Of a stretch of DNA of 64,000 nucleotides, positions 34,958 through 46,546 are shown in pieces (position 1 is the stretch's first letter; every line of letters begins with the position of its first letter). The notes beneath the pieces were generated by a model, which was not told where the DNA came from, made no database searches, and saw only the letters and a list, made by a program, of their open reading frames with translations. Location: assembly GCF_048544455.1 (NCBI RefSeq), contig NC_133526.1:11362001-11426000 (forward strand). The letters run 5' to 3'. The position numbers and the translations under genes were made by a program. This stretch comes from Silene latifolia. Taxonomy: Eukaryota; Streptophyta; Magnoliopsida; Caryophyllales; Caryophyllaceae.

Positions 34958-37900
34958 ATGATGAAGTTTCTTAAGCCGTCAATGAGACCCCAAGCCGCCG
35001 ACATCAAAGCCGCCGTCGGATGGGGTGTTGCCGCCGGTTGCGGCGCCCTTTACCTCGTCCAGGTCCCTCTTTCTCCTCTTTTTTCATTATTATTATTATT
35101 AATTTTACATATTTTGTATCATTTAATGTAACTGTCACAATCGTCTGATGATTCGTTTGACTTTTTTCAAGCGTGTTCCATGAATTTATGTGGGTGTGTC
35201 TATTATCATGTCAAATGTTGGGTTCAATTGCACTTTTTCTTGTGTTGTGTATTAACGGAATTCATGTGTTGTTTCGGATCTATAAGATCTTTTGTCTCGG
35301 GTATTATTTTGGGTTCATGGAATTAGATGGAGGGGCAGGGGGCGGCTTCTTTTGTTTAGTTTCTGTGCTCGAGTTTATGATGCGCTGACTTAGCTCTTTC
35401 TTTGGATTGATGGATTTAGATGGAGGGGGTGGTTTCATTTGTTTAGTTAGCGACATTGAGGTTTATAGGTTTGGAGACCTCGTACAAGTCAAAATTGATC
35501 ATCTCTGTAATACCGAGAAAATGTAGAGAGAAAGCTTGTGCGCGTCACTCCCTTGCCCTCCACCTCCACCTCCACATCTCCCATTCCCGTTTCTTTTTGT
35601 ATCAGAATTCCAAACAAGATACTACTTTAGAAGAGAAGGGAATGATAGGGAGATAAAAAGAGAGGCGAGGGAGATGGGAGTATGGGACAATACGCTTTTC
35701 TCTCGATGTTTTGCTTATGTTGGACCTGATTAGATTTGGAGTCCAAATGAATCCCTTGATTTTCCTCTTATCAGCCATTTCTCTCTAACCTATTTGCTAA
35801 CCAAACAAAAGAGTGTGTATCACTTTCTCTCTCTGATTCCCTCCATCCGAACAAGCCCTTAATGCTGTGCTGGACTTGGATTATGGTTGTGCACTTTCGT
35901 AACAAGACAATACAATTAGAGGATTCAAGTGCCAAAAGTAATGTATGGATCTAGAGATAACAACAATTTGTTACACCCTCTATTTTTGTTTTCTCTAAAA
36001 TGTCATCCTCACATTTCAAGAAACTTGCAATATTTTTCTAACTGTATGGGTAACAAATGTTCTTGTTGAACTAAGTCTCTGGGTGAAAAAATGGGATATA
36101 TAAAAATGGAGAAGTACGTAGGTATGTGCTGGGAGAGTAAAATTGGAAAACAAAGTTTACGTTGTTGCGCTGAAAGTTTGATGCATTTTTATTGTTTTAT
36201 ACTTTTATCCAAGTTAAGAGTCTCGTGAGTCGTGACCACTTCATCTATAACTTGAAGATAGGTGCCAGACACTTTGGTGTTGACTGTGAGTTGTGAGATG
36301 GGGTGAGGTACACGGACTATTAGAAGGGCAAAGAATTAGGTTACAGTTGGTGATGAAGGCTCTTTTTTAATTTGTTCTCTACTTTCTATTAGTCGGATGT
36401 TTTTGCAAATAAGGTATGGAAAGAAACTAAGTCCCAGTGTATGGCTGATAGGAAAGTTATTTCCATGAATTGTTTTTAAGGCAAACGCGGGGGGGGGGGG
36501 GGGGATGCCAGGGTTAGGGTACAAAAAATTTACCTAGTGCCTGTCCTTAAATTAATGAAAGAAGCACGTGAAGAAATGCCATTTGATGTAGTAAGTGCAG
36601 AACTCTCTAGTCTCTACCATCTTAAGTGTTATCCATCATCCAATCATACCTCGGCCTCGTACCCGTCTGAAAACTAGACTACTGACTCAGTCCCCCAAGC
36701 ATGCCTGCCATCAAATCTTAAGCTTTGATGTCTAGTAAACTACGGCGTTTTAACAATTTAGCTTTATTCATGTGCAACACCATTTACCACAATGGTTGAG
36801 GGAGAGGGCCACATGGGGCATTGGGAAAGGAGGGAACATACCACTGAATGAGAAATTTGTAAAATATTAAATTTTCAGTGTAAAATATTGTTTTCATGAT
36901 ATTCGGTCATCATCCGATACAATTTTGAGATGGTATTTTTTCGCTTTGTTGTCAGTGGCTAGGGGCAATCAGAATATTCTGACGATACGCATCATTTTCA
37001 TTATATTTTGAAATAGGATAAGAGCGTAAAAACACAAAAAGTAGATGATGTTTGTGGCATTCAAAAATTATGGTGGTTGAGAAGTATATGGGCTACCATG
37101 AGTGATTTCTAGGAAATTTTATCACCATAACTTTGATAGGGAGGTGATGATTTCAGCTGATTAATTTTTCTGCTGAAATGGAGGGACTATAGTATTTTAC
37201 TCAAATATTAGATTTTTATCAACTTCTTGCTATGTAAATTTTAATTTTGTCCATTATATACTCATGGGTGTTAGTAGACCTCGCAAAATTGACCCGTTTC
37301 GATACGGCTGACCCCCAAGATCGATATTTACCTAAAATTGTTTGTCCCGAATATGACCCAAAACCCGATCAGACCTAGACCTTCCGCAGCCTTAATTGAC
37401 CCAATGTTGGCCCCGACACGAGGTCACCTCATCGCAATTGACCCAAAACGAAATGATCAAAATTACTCGAAAACACATCAAAATAAAGGGTTCATTGGTC
37501 TCAGCTCTCAACGCTCCATATTAAATTTTTTATTTTGTAAAATACTTTTGTTAGCCAATACTAATTAAAATGTTTTAACTACGGAATCAAAACTGATCTT
37601 ACCCAAAATGACCCATACCCGAAGATGACCCTACCCAAAGTGACCCAAGCCCGAAATGGCCCAACATCTTAACACCCGAAATTGACAGGAAACCCGAAAT
37701 GGCCCGATCCGATTGGAATGAAATGTTTGACAGACCCAAAATGAGACGACCTGGTTGACCCATTTGCCTTCCCTAGGCATGAGAGAGGGTAGCTATTGCC
37801 GAGGTACTATTCTAAGGAAGTGATGATGTTTTTGCTTTCATGCCTTATTGTTGTAATGTGGTATGTATGAAGTAGCTTAATTCTGGTATCAACGAGCTCG

Positions 37901-38314
37901 TGTATTCTAGTGGAGAAACGAACTATTGCAGTACTTTTTATGTATACCCATATCGCCATGACGCTTACCACTATGTATATGTGTTTCGTTGAAAATTGAA
38001 GTGGGTTTGAAATAGGAGCTACAGCTTCTAAGCCATGACACTCCATACCCATATCAACTATTCTGTTGTATGTGCATCATCTTCTGTCGTGTGTATGTTA
38101 TCATGTTCAGACTTGCTAAGTGAATGTTTAGACGTATAGCTAGTAGAGTAGTTCGCATTCCAGAAGGTTAATAAGCCAAATTGTTGATTACCATTCACCC
38201 TTTTTATAGGCTATAGCTTGCATTACCTGACATAGTGACATCTATTGTTATGTTTTACAGCCATGGGGTTACATTCGGAAAACCTTCTTTGAAAAGCCAG
38301 AGGAACAGAAGTGA
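34958..38314 (+). CDS. QCR10: Cytochrome b-c1 complex subunit 10 (QCR10, 6.7-kDa type), 2 exons
   Basis: A small accessory subunit of mitochondrial respiratory complex III in the inner membrane. Exons 34958-35062 and 38261-38314 (phase 0) give 52 aa. The AAVGWGVAAGCGALYLVQPWGY segment spans one hydrophobic helix (about residues 18-36), followed by the basic IRKTFFEKPEEQK tail. This fits the plant QCR10 pattern (xKAAxGWGxAAxxGAxxxVQPxxWIKKTFxxxP) and length. Start: two adjacent ATGs, 34958 and 34961; the first gives MMKFLKP. The single 3.2-kb intron is about twenty times the coding length and contains repeat debris, including a MITE-like 35974-36114, a G homopolymer near 36490 and a decayed GACCCG repeat at 37275-37775. 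Confidence 0.85.
35974..36114. mobile_element. Probable Stowaway/mariner-type MITE (141 bp) in QCR10 intron
   Basis: CACCCTCTATTTTTGTTTTC at the left and, read inward from the right, CTTCTCCATTTTTATATATC form loose inverted repeats with TA on both sides. The match is imperfect, so the call is tentative. Confidence 0.45.
37275..37775. repeat. Decayed hAT-like GACCCG-rich MITE in QCR10 intron
   Basis: Starts TAGACCTCGCAAAATTGACC and ends GACCCATTTGCCTTCCCTA, resembling the TAGACCTGGCAAAA termini of 2955-3412, with many CCCGAAAT/GACCCA units inside. No target duplication survives. Confidence 0.5.
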
Positions 38315-39520
38315 AGAACTCATCTTTAGCGTGAAGAGTTTGGTCGACGTATGTTATTTTACTCGGCCTTGCGTCTAATAATCCATTTTGGTTTTGTTAT
38401 TTCCAAACACCTTATGATTCTTCTTTTTGACATGAATGTCTACAATAGACTTTCGATCTAAATTGAGACTGCCCGTTGTTTGTTCACACTTTTGAGCAAT
38501 GACAGATCAAGTTTGTTTTTCTCCATACAATCACTGATCCCTCTTCTTTAAATTTAATTTTCTTATGTTGATTGATTCATGTATAGATGAAGTTTTAGTT
38601 ACGACGGTCCTTATAGTAATTTCAGATCGGAAATGTTGGTCTGGGAATTAATATATCTACCTGAAATGCACTGCATAATTATAATCACAAACCAAATACT
38701 TTGTTGGGTTGTTTTTCTAGGGATCAATTCTAGTGCATGTGGATTGTGGTGTGTTCAGTATATAAGCGTTTCAGAATACTACTGTCTCTGTACTCCGTAA
38801 TTTTTAACTAAAAATCTCGAATAAATATGAAAAAGGAAAACATATCTCAACGGTTTATCGTTTAATGATTTAGGGTAAACCTATCTACATACCTAAGATC
38901 ACCTCAAACGGTCTTAAATTCGACGAGAAAAATTACTTGGCTAGAATGATCTAAAGTTAGCCAAAAAAATGATAGGCTAATCTAAAAACCAAAGGTTGAT
39001 TATGCATCTGTATAAATATTAAATAGCCCTGTAATGCTTTGATCAAGGCAAACAAGTATAAATAGCTCTGTTAACGACTCCCCGGCTATGAATCCGTCTA
39101 ATTCAAAATTTTACGATCCAAATCCTATGTTCCTCGGACTCTTCAATATTACCTCTCGTATCATATCAAATACTCGACACTTGGACATGAATACGACCCT
39201 CGGTAAAAACATGTATTTTTTTTTAATAAAATAGACGAATTTGACCCATGCGAGTCCAAGCAACATAAATAAATGCACACAGCCTTACCTTTGTAATCTA
39301 AAACTTTGATCAAGCCTTGAAGCCAGGACCGTCTTCCACTAATTTAGTGGGAGACATAATAGGGAAAAAAGAAATTCGGTGGGTCCCTCACCCCCATCAT
39401 GTGAGAGGTCTCTCAATAACGTTATTGAGAGACCGTCTCTCTGGAGTTTTTGTGGTAAGACAAAGATGGACCCAAAGTATTTTGAGTGTGACCACAAAGT
39501 AGAGATAATAATAACTCAAA
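38315..39520. other. Intergenic: QCR10 3' flank and MES upstream region
   Basis: No further gene. TATAAATA occurs at 39011-39018 and 39057-39064; the second is about 460 bp before the MES ATG and is a candidate TATA box if the palindromic repeat (39366-39452) and the intervening sequence belong to the leader. The rest is AT-rich spacer with ACTCCGTA debris near 38795. Confidence 0.45.
39366..39452 (-). repeat. Palindrome-centred dispersed repeat, copy 2, in MES upstream region
   Basis: A perfect 28-bp palindrome (39407-39434, GGTCTCTCAATAAC/GTTATTGAGAGACC) with flanks GTGAGGG..CTCTCAC and a GAGACGGTCTCTC arm. It is the reverse complement of the unit at 16972-17045. It lies about 70 bp before the MES start codon. 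Confidence 0.6.
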
Positions 39521-40411
39521 GTGGCAAACACAATAGCTGTCTGTGTAAGAAGAATGAGCACATCATCAACAACCAGTGGCTCACATTTTATACTGGTCCA
39601 TGGTGCAGCTCATGGAGCCTGGTGCTGGTATCGTATTCGGTGCCTCCTTGAATGTACAGGCCACAAGGTGACCTGCCCGGACCTTCGTGGTTCAGGCATT
39701 GACACAACTGATCCAACCACCATCACAACCTTTGACGAGTACAATCAGCCACTTGACGATATACTGTCAGCCTTACCTGAGGACGAAAAGGTCATTTTGG
39801 TTGGTCATAGTGCCGGCGGCGTTAGCCTGACTGCAGCTATCCATAACTACCCTCATAAACTCCTTGCCGCAGTGTTTGTGGGAGCTGCTATGTACAGAAA
39901 TGGGTTCGACATTCCGCAGTCTGTTGAAACAAATGTAAGCTCTACTTCTTCTACTTGCTAATATTTTGTAAAATATTACACCCTTTATTTCAATCATTCA
40001 TTTACCTTTGCGAGACCGTCTTGCTCAGAGATTTATTTGGACATGAAATTGTGTAGATGATGGCGGACTTGTCGAATTATGAGGACAAATCTTTAATTCA
40101 GGGGGAAGGTCAAGCAGAGACTTTATACCAATTGAGTCCCTTAGAGGTATGTATGCATTATTCCCTGTTTATTATTTGGACTTGATTATTATCACTTGTT
40201 AGGTGAAACTTGCAGCTTATTTCACTTAGCAAAACAATGAATAACTTCTCATAAAGTAATGTTGTTTGACATGAAGTTTTACGGAGTTTTTTTTTTTTTT
40301 TTAGAAGGCATAAACCCAGAGATCTATAGCGAGTAGAGTTTGACACAGTTACAAAGACATAGAAAAAATAACACAACAAAGAATAAAAAGCAGCACAGAG
40401 AACAACAACAC

Positions 40412-40446
<35 letters not shown>

Positions 40447-43400
40447 GCAGCTGTAAATAAAGATATACCTAACTAGGCTTATACAGATGGCATTTGACTC
40501 ATTTGGTCAAATGCTCTTATTTTAGGAATACCTCCATAAACAAAAACAACAAAGTAGCTACATCCGCTAACATACGAGTGTTGATGGCGTACGACTATCT
40601 GCACACAACGATTATCTTCAACATCCCCATCATCCATGAAGGGGCAGCTAGAGCGGGCCAAATGGTCGATCATACCTTTACTCATCTTAACAGACAAAGC
40701 TTCGGAGAAATACCTGCAACAAGACACAAAAATGTGTCTTGGAGATTCATCCCCTTGGCTATGAAAAAGGGCATCTGAAGACCAACGAGAAGCTTGAACC
40801 ATCAAGAAAACATAAAGTGCACTTACGTCACTAGGACGTAGAAGGAAAAGGCGGAAAGCAGACCAAAATCTGTCTCCAAAGGAGCAGAAACTCCTGCACT
40901 TTAGATGACAATCCCAATAGACAAGAAACGCGTAGCCTAGAAAGCGAGAAAGTATGTAACCAACGATAAAGTAAGCAACTTGAAAAGACCCCTACCCAAA
41001 ACCATCTCAACAAGCCAGAAAGAGATGGACACAACACCAGCCGGATGCAAAATTACATTTGTTGTTATTGACTCCCTAATAAGATGACAATCTATTCCCC
41101 GAAAGGCTAAGGGACAGGACACCCTCAACCAAAGGAAGGTTATTATTTGAATAAATAAAAGACAAAGACATTGTTTAAACATTAGAAAAAAGGAAGACCA
41201 CCGCAACCGGCACAACCACCAGCACCACCAGACCGAAACTTACCCTACCAGTCCCAACAACGACAATGCAACCCTCAGAGTCAGACCTTACTCCAACCGA
41301 AAACGGGCGGAGACAACCGTGACTTCACCAAAACGCAGCAGCCCAAACCAAAGACACCCATCTTACCAAACGAAACCTCCCAGGACCACCGCCATACATG
41401 CAACAAGACCAAAACAAGAGCTACCAAGACCGACACAACAGACAGAAACAAGAACGAAAACATAACCCAACGAAGCCATACCAACCGACAACAAAAACGA
41501 AAGGATCCGACCCAGGGATGGGGGGAATGGGGGGATCACCCCTGGGTTAAAACAGACCGACCACAACCTAAACCAAAGGACATTGATCCGACCCAGGGAT
41601 GGGGGGAATGGGGGGATCACCCCTGGGTTAAAACAGACCGGCCACAACGTAAACCAAAAGACAAAAACCAGGTGTGGGGGGAATGGGGGGATCACACCTG
41701 AGAAGCATGCAACAAAGACGGTGACAGGACAAGGATCCGGAGGGACAGGTCGGCAAAACGACAAACGCAACCCAAATAATCATCCGGGTCCCCAGAAAAC
41801 AAAACTGCTGCGAGCCTGCCCTGAGCGTACCATCCGATTTTCGATGGAAACCAGAGCAAGGGCCACGGTTGATCCGCTCAAAAAGCCGACAAGGGAGGGC
41901 GATCTAACCGGAGGAGCAAAAACCGAGGGACGAAAAGAGATGAATCGCCGGAAATAGGCCATAGGGAGGACCCATCTCCGGCGATCAGGTAGAGGAAGAA
42001 GGGTTGGTGATGTGGGGAAGGCGATGGCGGCGGAGCACTAGGTTGATTTTTAGGGTTTTTTTAGAGAGGAAATGTTAGAGAGAGAGTGGGCGTTATGTTA
42101 GAGAGAGATTATTTTTCAAAATTTCAAATTACGTAGAACTGATCACATTATTAACAACACGTATTCAAACACCAAGAAGAAGGGTCGTTCTTTGCGCTAT
42201 CCTTTTCTCTTTCCATGATCTCATTGTTTTCCAATTATTTAACCAATTTTCTAAGGTGTAGGGTAGATTTTTCTTCCATGATTTGCACCATGACCCAAGA
42301 GTCAGAAACACTTTATCTAATTTACACGGCGAGTTAGCTGTCTTGTTCTCGAAAATAGCTTCATTTCCAATTCCCAAATACGAGTCGTTATAGCAATGAA
42401 GAATGCTTCCCAAAGTCGTCTTTCAAACCCAACAAAATGATAGTCATACCATACCAGAAAGGCATCGTCAATCTCCAAGGAGCAAATCCATGTCGTATCC
42501 CAAGCATCACAAATACATGAAGTTGTACAGAGTTAAAGATTGAACGATTATGAAATTTAGGATTGGCTAAAAACTCAACTTATACTTTACATTTTCTTTT
42601 TCCCTTCTCTAAGGGAAATTTACAAACATAAAAGATCAATTGAATTAGAGAGATAAATTTAAATGTTTATATCGACATAACTACCCGGTTCATATTTGAT
42701 CTATATAAATAAATTCGAAACACTTACTATGATGTACGTCCCAAACTCAAACCCGACTTAACTAAGTCCATTTGATAATTTGAATAACCATTTAAATGTT
42801 AAACGGCAACTTATCTTATCTTATATATATATATATATAAAACTGGGTTGGGAAGCTGTGGATGCGCCACGTGTCATATTAAGCCTTAATTACAACCATT
42901 AATGACAAATTAATATTTAATTACAGACATTAATGTAGCATACATATTAACATCAACACCAATTTAATAAAGTTATTTATTTGATTAAATTAAATAAGTT
43001 ATATGGTTACTTTTAAAACTATTTTGAGAAAATTTACGAAAATAAGTTTATTAAATTTATCGTAAAAAATGCTTTTATATGAGTATAATTTTCATAATAG
43101 TTATTAAAATATTAAATTCAATGAATGTATACTCCCTGTATAAATAAATACTCCATTTTTACATATATGTTTCTCCCATTATCTTTTTGGAGCGAGGTTA
43201 AAGTTTTAGAAATTTGACCATGTACAAATTATAAGCTATATTATTTTATGATATATATGATTTTTGCATAATTATAATTGTTATAAAAAAATCTTTCATA
43301 AAAAATTATTCTCAATCGATAATCTTATCTTATAAATCTATATATAAAGTTGGATTGAAAAACGGTAGAATCGACATGTGGTAATTTTTTTTTTTATAAG

Positions 43401-46400
43401 CCATATTGTAAATGTATTATTCTCAAATCTAAATTTTCAAGACACATACGTAGTATAATTTACGGATACATACAGTTGTATATTTGCAAGACATATATTC
43501 AAAATAAAAGCAAACATCAAGTTCAACGGGTAGACTATGAATATTTAGTTTGCAAGACATATGATTCCAATACAATTCTTCCACACATTCCATTATGAAT
43601 TTCAAAGCATTGAAAAGGTCTTAAATTTCAGAGCATTGAAAAAGGTCATATTAATCACGGCTATTTGAATTGTACAAATTCAATGTTCATTATTCAACAC
43701 CTCCTTAATGGATGCATCTAGACCTGTCAAACGGGTCGGGCGGGTCGGGTCCCGGGTCGGGTCATACGGGTCGGGTCAGAATACGGGTCGGGTCAAATAC
43801 GGGTCGGGTCAGATACGGGTCGGGTCATACGGGTCACGGGTCGGGTTAGGGTCAGAATACGGGTCAAGAAATAATTTTTAACGCCTTTTTTAAACAATTT
43901 TTTTAATTTAAAAAATATATTTTTAAAAATGAAAATATGTTTAAAATTATTATTTTAGTCATATTCATCATATACAATAATTATATTGATATAATTATTA
44001 AAATAAAGTTTTTTTAATAATTATTTTATTATTAAATATTATAAAAGTTATATAAAATTGACTTTTTAGTTGAATTTTTAATTTTAAGTAATAAAAAAAT
44101 AATTTTTTAACTATATTTTCAAATATAATATATAAATAATAATATTTTTAATAAAATTCATGATTTTCCCTTGACCCAACGGGTCGACCCGTTCGGGTCG
44201 GGTCTCGACCCTAAAATAACGGGTCATTTCGGGTTCGGGTCAAACGGGTCGCGGGTCGAAAAAACCGGGTTTGTAACCCTAAGAAAACGGGTCGGGTCGG
44301 GTCAGGTTTTCGGGTCGGGTCGAGTTTTGACAGGTCTAGATGCATCATATAAATATAGGATCTTTCTCTTACAACTTCACTACACTTTTTATTTATTCTT
44401 GATACTTTTACAAATTCGCAACACAAATTGAGAGAGTAAAAGGAGTACGGAGTAATTAAGCTTCTCCAAATCTATATTTACAATAGTTATAACTTTGTTC
44501 GAAGTTGTGCTTTCACTTTTCAAAGAAGCGCTTGGCTTGAAACTCGAAAGTTCGACCGATAAAGATGCTGGATAGTTCATAGCTTAATCATTTTATTGTG
44601 TGATGTTAAGTTTAAATGAGTTGAAACATTCGGAGTTTTTATTTGCAAATCCTTAATTAGGCCAAGAAATCGGATTTGCTACCAGCAAAAGTGCTTCAAA
44701 CAAGTGTTTGCCTTATGATGAGATCATCCAAGGGATCAAATAGATACAGTGTATTTACTAAGTAAATATTTTCTTTATTTTTTCAATTGTCGGCATAACT
44801 TATAGCGGTACTTGGAGATCAAAAGATCGAAAACCAGAAAACGGATTGGTAATTATTTTTATTTTCAAAGAACATTTTTTAAATTATCAAATGTAAAAAT
44901 AGGTGAAGTGAGAAATCACCTAAAAGAAAGAAATATGGAAAGCTTAAATATAAAGTTTGTTTGGCTTAGAGGTAGAAATATAAGTTCTGAAGTTTTATAT
45001 AGTGGTCAATAAGTATGGATAAAAAGTTTACTACGTAGTACCAAAAGAACAAACATAAATAAGCTTAAAACATCTCCAGTATTAACACTAAAACTTGCAC
45101 ATGATGGCATTAGTACAATTTTATTGAAAAAGAAACGAGCCTTACTTTGATAGCCGATAAAAATTTGACGAACATCATAATTTAAGTACAAAATACTCCT
45201 TTTGTTTCGGTTATTTGTTTATCCTTACTTTTGGTACCGAGAAGGGAGAAACAAGGGGGCTGTTTGTATGATTATTATTGGATGATAAGTGAAAAATAAT
45301 GAACATGAAAGATTAAATTACCCATTAAAAACATGCATAATATAAAAAAGATGAACAAATTACAAATGAATGAAATATAAGAAATAGATTAGGTAAACAA
45401 ATGACAGGAATAAAGCGAGTAGCTCACTATTTTGAAATAAGTAAACTTAAGTATATTTATTAGTTAGATAAGTACTTTGTGTAAAATTAAAATGTCACTT
45501 TGGGCCACAATTAAAGTTAAAATAGCCATAAAAAAACAAAAAAGAATACGAAATAGTGTTCTCACAATATCTTGGCGAGAGAACGTCTCTCCTAATTTTT
45601 TTTGGTGTTAAATAACAAAGAGTATTAAACATATAGAGTATTTATACTTTGATTGCGATAAAAAAAATGGAGCCTATTTATGTTCTGGTAATGTAAATCT
45701 ATTTTAAATAAAACTTGGAAATGCGTGGAATGATGCTAACATTACATATTCTTTTTGGTTCTAATAAGTAGTAGATAAACACTTTATATACTCTGTGGTC
45801 CGTACCAAATTTTGTTGTATACAACTATACCTGCCTCGATTTAGTCAATAATTACATGGATGAATAGACAATAGTTTTTCAATACAAAATATTTGAATGC
45901 AGGTATTTAGTGACACAAATAATACAAAAAATTAGTTTAAATATTAATTTGTAATTGTCCTAAATTGTACTCTGCAAAATTTAGGAGATTTTTAGATTAC
46001 TTGAATAGACATGTTAATAATATTGCATTTAAAAAAATAATTATTTAAATATTAGTGACATATATATGTAACATATATACGTAACATATACAAACTTATC
46101 GTGCGTAGCACGGGATTCTACCTAGTATAATTATAATTATAATAATTATATGTATGAATTGTGAAGGATCGGGCGCTAGCCGCAATGCTAATTCGACCAT
46201 TTCCGTCAAAGGCTATAAGAAGCGCAAGGTTTCCGGCAGGGAAGGAGACAGATAAGGTGACACGTGTCTACATCAGGACCTTACATGATCGATATTACTC
46301 ACAAGAAGCACAAGATGATATGATCCAAAAATGGCCACCATCTGATGTGTATGAGATTGATAGTGATCACTTCGCTATGTTTTCCAACCCTTATGAGTTC

Positions 46401-46445
46401 TTTGGCTTGCTTCTTAAAGTTGCCAATAAATTTGGATGCAACTAA
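39521..46445 (+). CDS. MES17: Methylesterase of the MES/SABP2 alpha/beta-hydrolase family (MES17-like), 3 exons
   Basis: Hydrolyses a small methyl ester; MES17-type enzymes act on methyl-IAA, but substrate is not readable from sequence. Exons 39521-39934, 40057-40146 and 46167-46445 (all phase 0) give 260 aa. Landmarks: oxyanion strand FILVHGAAHGAWCWY, nucleophile elbow VGHSAGG (S97), FDEYNQPLDD, catalytic Asp in YIRTLHDR (about D209) and His in EIDSDHFAMFSNP (H236). The SHFILVHG..., GHSAGG and WPPS.VYE motifs match the MES17 branch better than SABP2. The lid encoded by exon 2 is about 15 residues shorter than I expect. Intron 2 is 6.0 kb, filled with a LINE and a Helitron. ATG 39521 is the first in frame; M12 is an alternative. 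AATAAA follows at 46541. Confidence 0.88.
40417..42152 (-). mobile_element. LINE-derived retroposon (1.7 kb, internally shortened) in MES intron 2
   Basis: A T homopolymer at the left (about 40415-40445) is the poly(A) tail of a minus-strand retroposon. The 13-bp sequence AACAACACGTATT flanks both ends (40404-40416, 42153-42165), a typical LINE target duplication. Degenerate coding (SPRHIFVSCCRYFSEALSV, then SYFVVFVYGGIPKIRAFD) resembles the zf-RVT and C-terminal region of plant LINEs. The right end (CT-rich, then a GC-rich start ATGGGTCCTCC on the minus strand) looks like a LINE 5' UTR, so the middle, including reverse transcriptase, is missing. Confidence 0.65.
41504..41702. repeat. Minisatellite within the LINE-derived element (81-bp unit, about 2.5 copies)
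   Basis: GATCCGACCCAGGGATGGGG starts at about 41505 and again 81 bp later. A third, partial copy with AACCAGGTGTGGGGGGAATG starts near 41667. Each contains GGGGGGAATGGGGGGATCAC, flanked by short inverted CCCAGG/CCTGGG. Confidence 0.85.
43719..44338. mobile_element. hAT-like MITE built of CGGGTC repeats (620 bp)
   Basis: Ends TAGACCTGTCAAA and TTTGACAGGTCTA (with one extra T) are inverted repeats. The 8-bp target duplication GATGCATC is perfect (43711-43718, 44339-44346). Arms are arrays of CGGGTCGGGT units that can pair with each other; the centre is AT-rich. It belongs to the same architecture class as 2955-3412. Confidence 0.9.
45196..45419. mobile_element. Stowaway MITE (224 bp)
   Basis: Left end CTCCTTTTGTTTCGGTTATTTG and right end (inward) CTCGCTTTATTCCTGTCATTTG with TA on both sides. 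It lies inside the Helitron region of MES intron 2. Confidence 0.7.
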
Positions 46446-46540
46446 TTAACAACTGCTCAGTTTTTTTAATCACTCAATTAATGATCGAGTAATGATGTAC
46501 TCCTTAATAATGTAGCAAGTCTTATGTAATATGGTTTTAC

Positions 46541-46546
46541 AATAAA
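46541..46546 (+). terminator. Polyadenylation signal of the MES gene
   Basis: AATAAA about 96 bp after the stop codon, in a T/A-rich 3' UTR. Confidence 0.55.

Larger units (their letters stand above)
42819..46125 (+). mobile_element. Non-autonomous Helitron in MES intron 2 (about 3.3 kb)
   Basis: The 5' end TCTTATATATATATATATAA follows an A, and the 3' end is hairpin CGTGC-GTA-GCACG, then GGATTCTACCTAG, followed by T (46126). This is the A|TC...CTAG|T Helitron signature with the 3' hairpin. A second 5'-like end (TCTATATATAAAGTTGG, 43337) suggests nested or multi-ended copies. No Rep/helicase is coded. It contains a hAT-like MITE (43719-44338) and a Stowaway MITE (45196-45419). It ends 41 bp before MES exon 3. 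Confidence 0.65.

Noticed and set aside
41281-41962. Several frames of 60-135 aa on both strands
   Set aside because: They span the minisatellite and low-complexity part of the LINE-derived element and give repeat-like peptides only.
42165-42580. Possible further coding remnant right of the LINE (82-aa minus-strand frame with W/K-rich peptide)
   Set aside because: Vaguely LINE-like composition, but no clear domain motif and it lies outside the target duplication; too weak to call.
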